NCBI GenBank assembly: GCA_000151295.1 | Contig: GG745352.1 | Coordinates: 484,706-548,705, forward strand | Reading direction: 5' to 3' | From: Allomyces macrogynus ATCC 38327 | Taxonomy: Eukaryota; Blastocladiomycota; Blastocladiomycetes; Blastocladiales; Blastocladiaceae | Length of the DNA stretch: 64,000 nt | Shown: positions 63,262 through 64,000 of the stretch, in pieces | Layout of the letters: each line of letters starts with the position of its first letter | Numbering within the stretch: position 1 is the stretch's first letter | Position numbers and translations under genes: made by a program | Notes under the pieces: generated by a model | Told to the model about the DNA's origin: nothing | Databases searched by the model: none | What the model saw: the letters and a program-made list of their open reading frames with translations, nothing else

Positions 63262-64000
63262 AGGTCACACATAACATCTCCAGTTGCCTTGCTTCGAAGG
63301 GAAATAAAGAATCATCTGTCACCGACAAGTGTCGCCATATCTTGCAGCAGGATTTGAATCGTTCCTATTGATACGCTCTCCAAACGCATCGCTCTCTCTT
63401 TTCGAACACGGTGACGCTGTCATCTTCCGAGCTGGGTATTGCTCGTCTGTTGATGACCCTTGGGCACTTGCATTCTGACACTTGCATTGAAAAGCGGGTA
63501 CACGTCGTTTGTTTGACCCAAGAACAAACATATGAGCGATCTTGCCATGGACCGCCATAGCGCGAGTTCCTAGAAACACTGATTTGTTGCGTGTTGTCCC
63601 AACAGGTGGGTATCTTCATGGTCGTACTTGCCCACATGTTTGCACGGAGTGGAGTGGGTGGACAGCAACCGGATGGGATGCAAGGCTCGACACGCAGTCT
63701 CATGTCACTTGCCAAATGAAAACATGGGTTGCCCTTGATTGTCATGTTCTTGTGCTGCATCTGCTCGACATTGGTTTACAAATGCTTGGCCATCTAGCTC
63801 ACATGAGTCTTCCAAATCCAGCACATCACGTTTGGTCTGCATAAGCATGGTGGGAGTGGCGCGCGCGTTTACACGTCGCCGTGCTGGCATACGACCAAGT
63901 CGGACGTGAAAAAGGAGGCGGCGTTTCTTGCTGTTCTGCGCATGAGTTTGGTACCCAGGTTGTGGAACGCACGCTGTCATTTTTTCTTTGGTCTGCTGTG
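63262..64000. other. Right edge: no recognised gene
   Basis: About 740 bases with only short conflicting frames. It may contain gene debris or the flank of a gene beyond the window. Confidence 0.4.

Overview
The window is eukaryotic and most likely comes from a zoosporic fungus, plausibly Blastocladiomycota (Allomyces/Catenaria/Blastocladiella type). The genes are GC-rich, with mostly 58-99 nt introns (GTRNGT donors, TAG/CAG acceptors). A PHO80/Pcl-type cyclin is a fungal trait. A tubulin tyrosine ligase-like enzyme, a katanin p60 and a DOCK-C/D type exchange factor fit an organism with flagellated cells. The lineage is inferred from gene content, not proven. I rebuilt the splice structures by hand from reading frame, splice signals and conserved motifs.

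Layout. 1-2400 (+): 3' part of a membrane GT2-like glycosyltransferase. 3473-5319 (+): CCT1/TCP-1 alpha. 7217-13372 (-): a 10-exon DOCK-family GEF, head-to-head with 14131-15200 (+), an RPEL-repeat actin-binding protein. 15752-18759 (-), 20022-22839 (+) and 35903-38786 (-): three members of an unrecognised large membrane-protein family; the middle one is a pseudogene. 24588-26838 (-): katanin p60, divergent from 27373-28775 (+), an RCC1-repeat protein. 29245-32195 (+): C2 plus class-3 lipase (DAG-lipase-like). About 32470-35783 (+) is a decayed tandem copy of that lipase. 40331-41511 (-): ubiquitin C-terminal hydrolase pseudogene. 41928-44323 (+): TTLL enzyme, convergent with 44605-46750 (-), a homeodomain protein. 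48086-52409 (-): a protein whose condensation (NRPS C-like) fold is interrupted by coiled coils and a SAM-like segment, divergent from 52898-55310 (+), an SppA-type S49 peptidase. 55900-58100: leucine-rich/F-box-like debris. 59311-61941 (+): Pcl-like cyclin. 62590-63210 (-): F-box-like gene with a frame break. The last 0.7 kb shows nothing identifiable.

How it fits together. Cytoskeletal genes are over-represented: chaperonin for actin and tubulin, DOCK GEF, RPEL actin sensor, katanin, TTLL. Between the conserved genes lie less GC-rich islands with duplicated and decaying genes, each carrying several independent lesions. The two most novel items are the split condensation-fold protein and the three-member membrane family.
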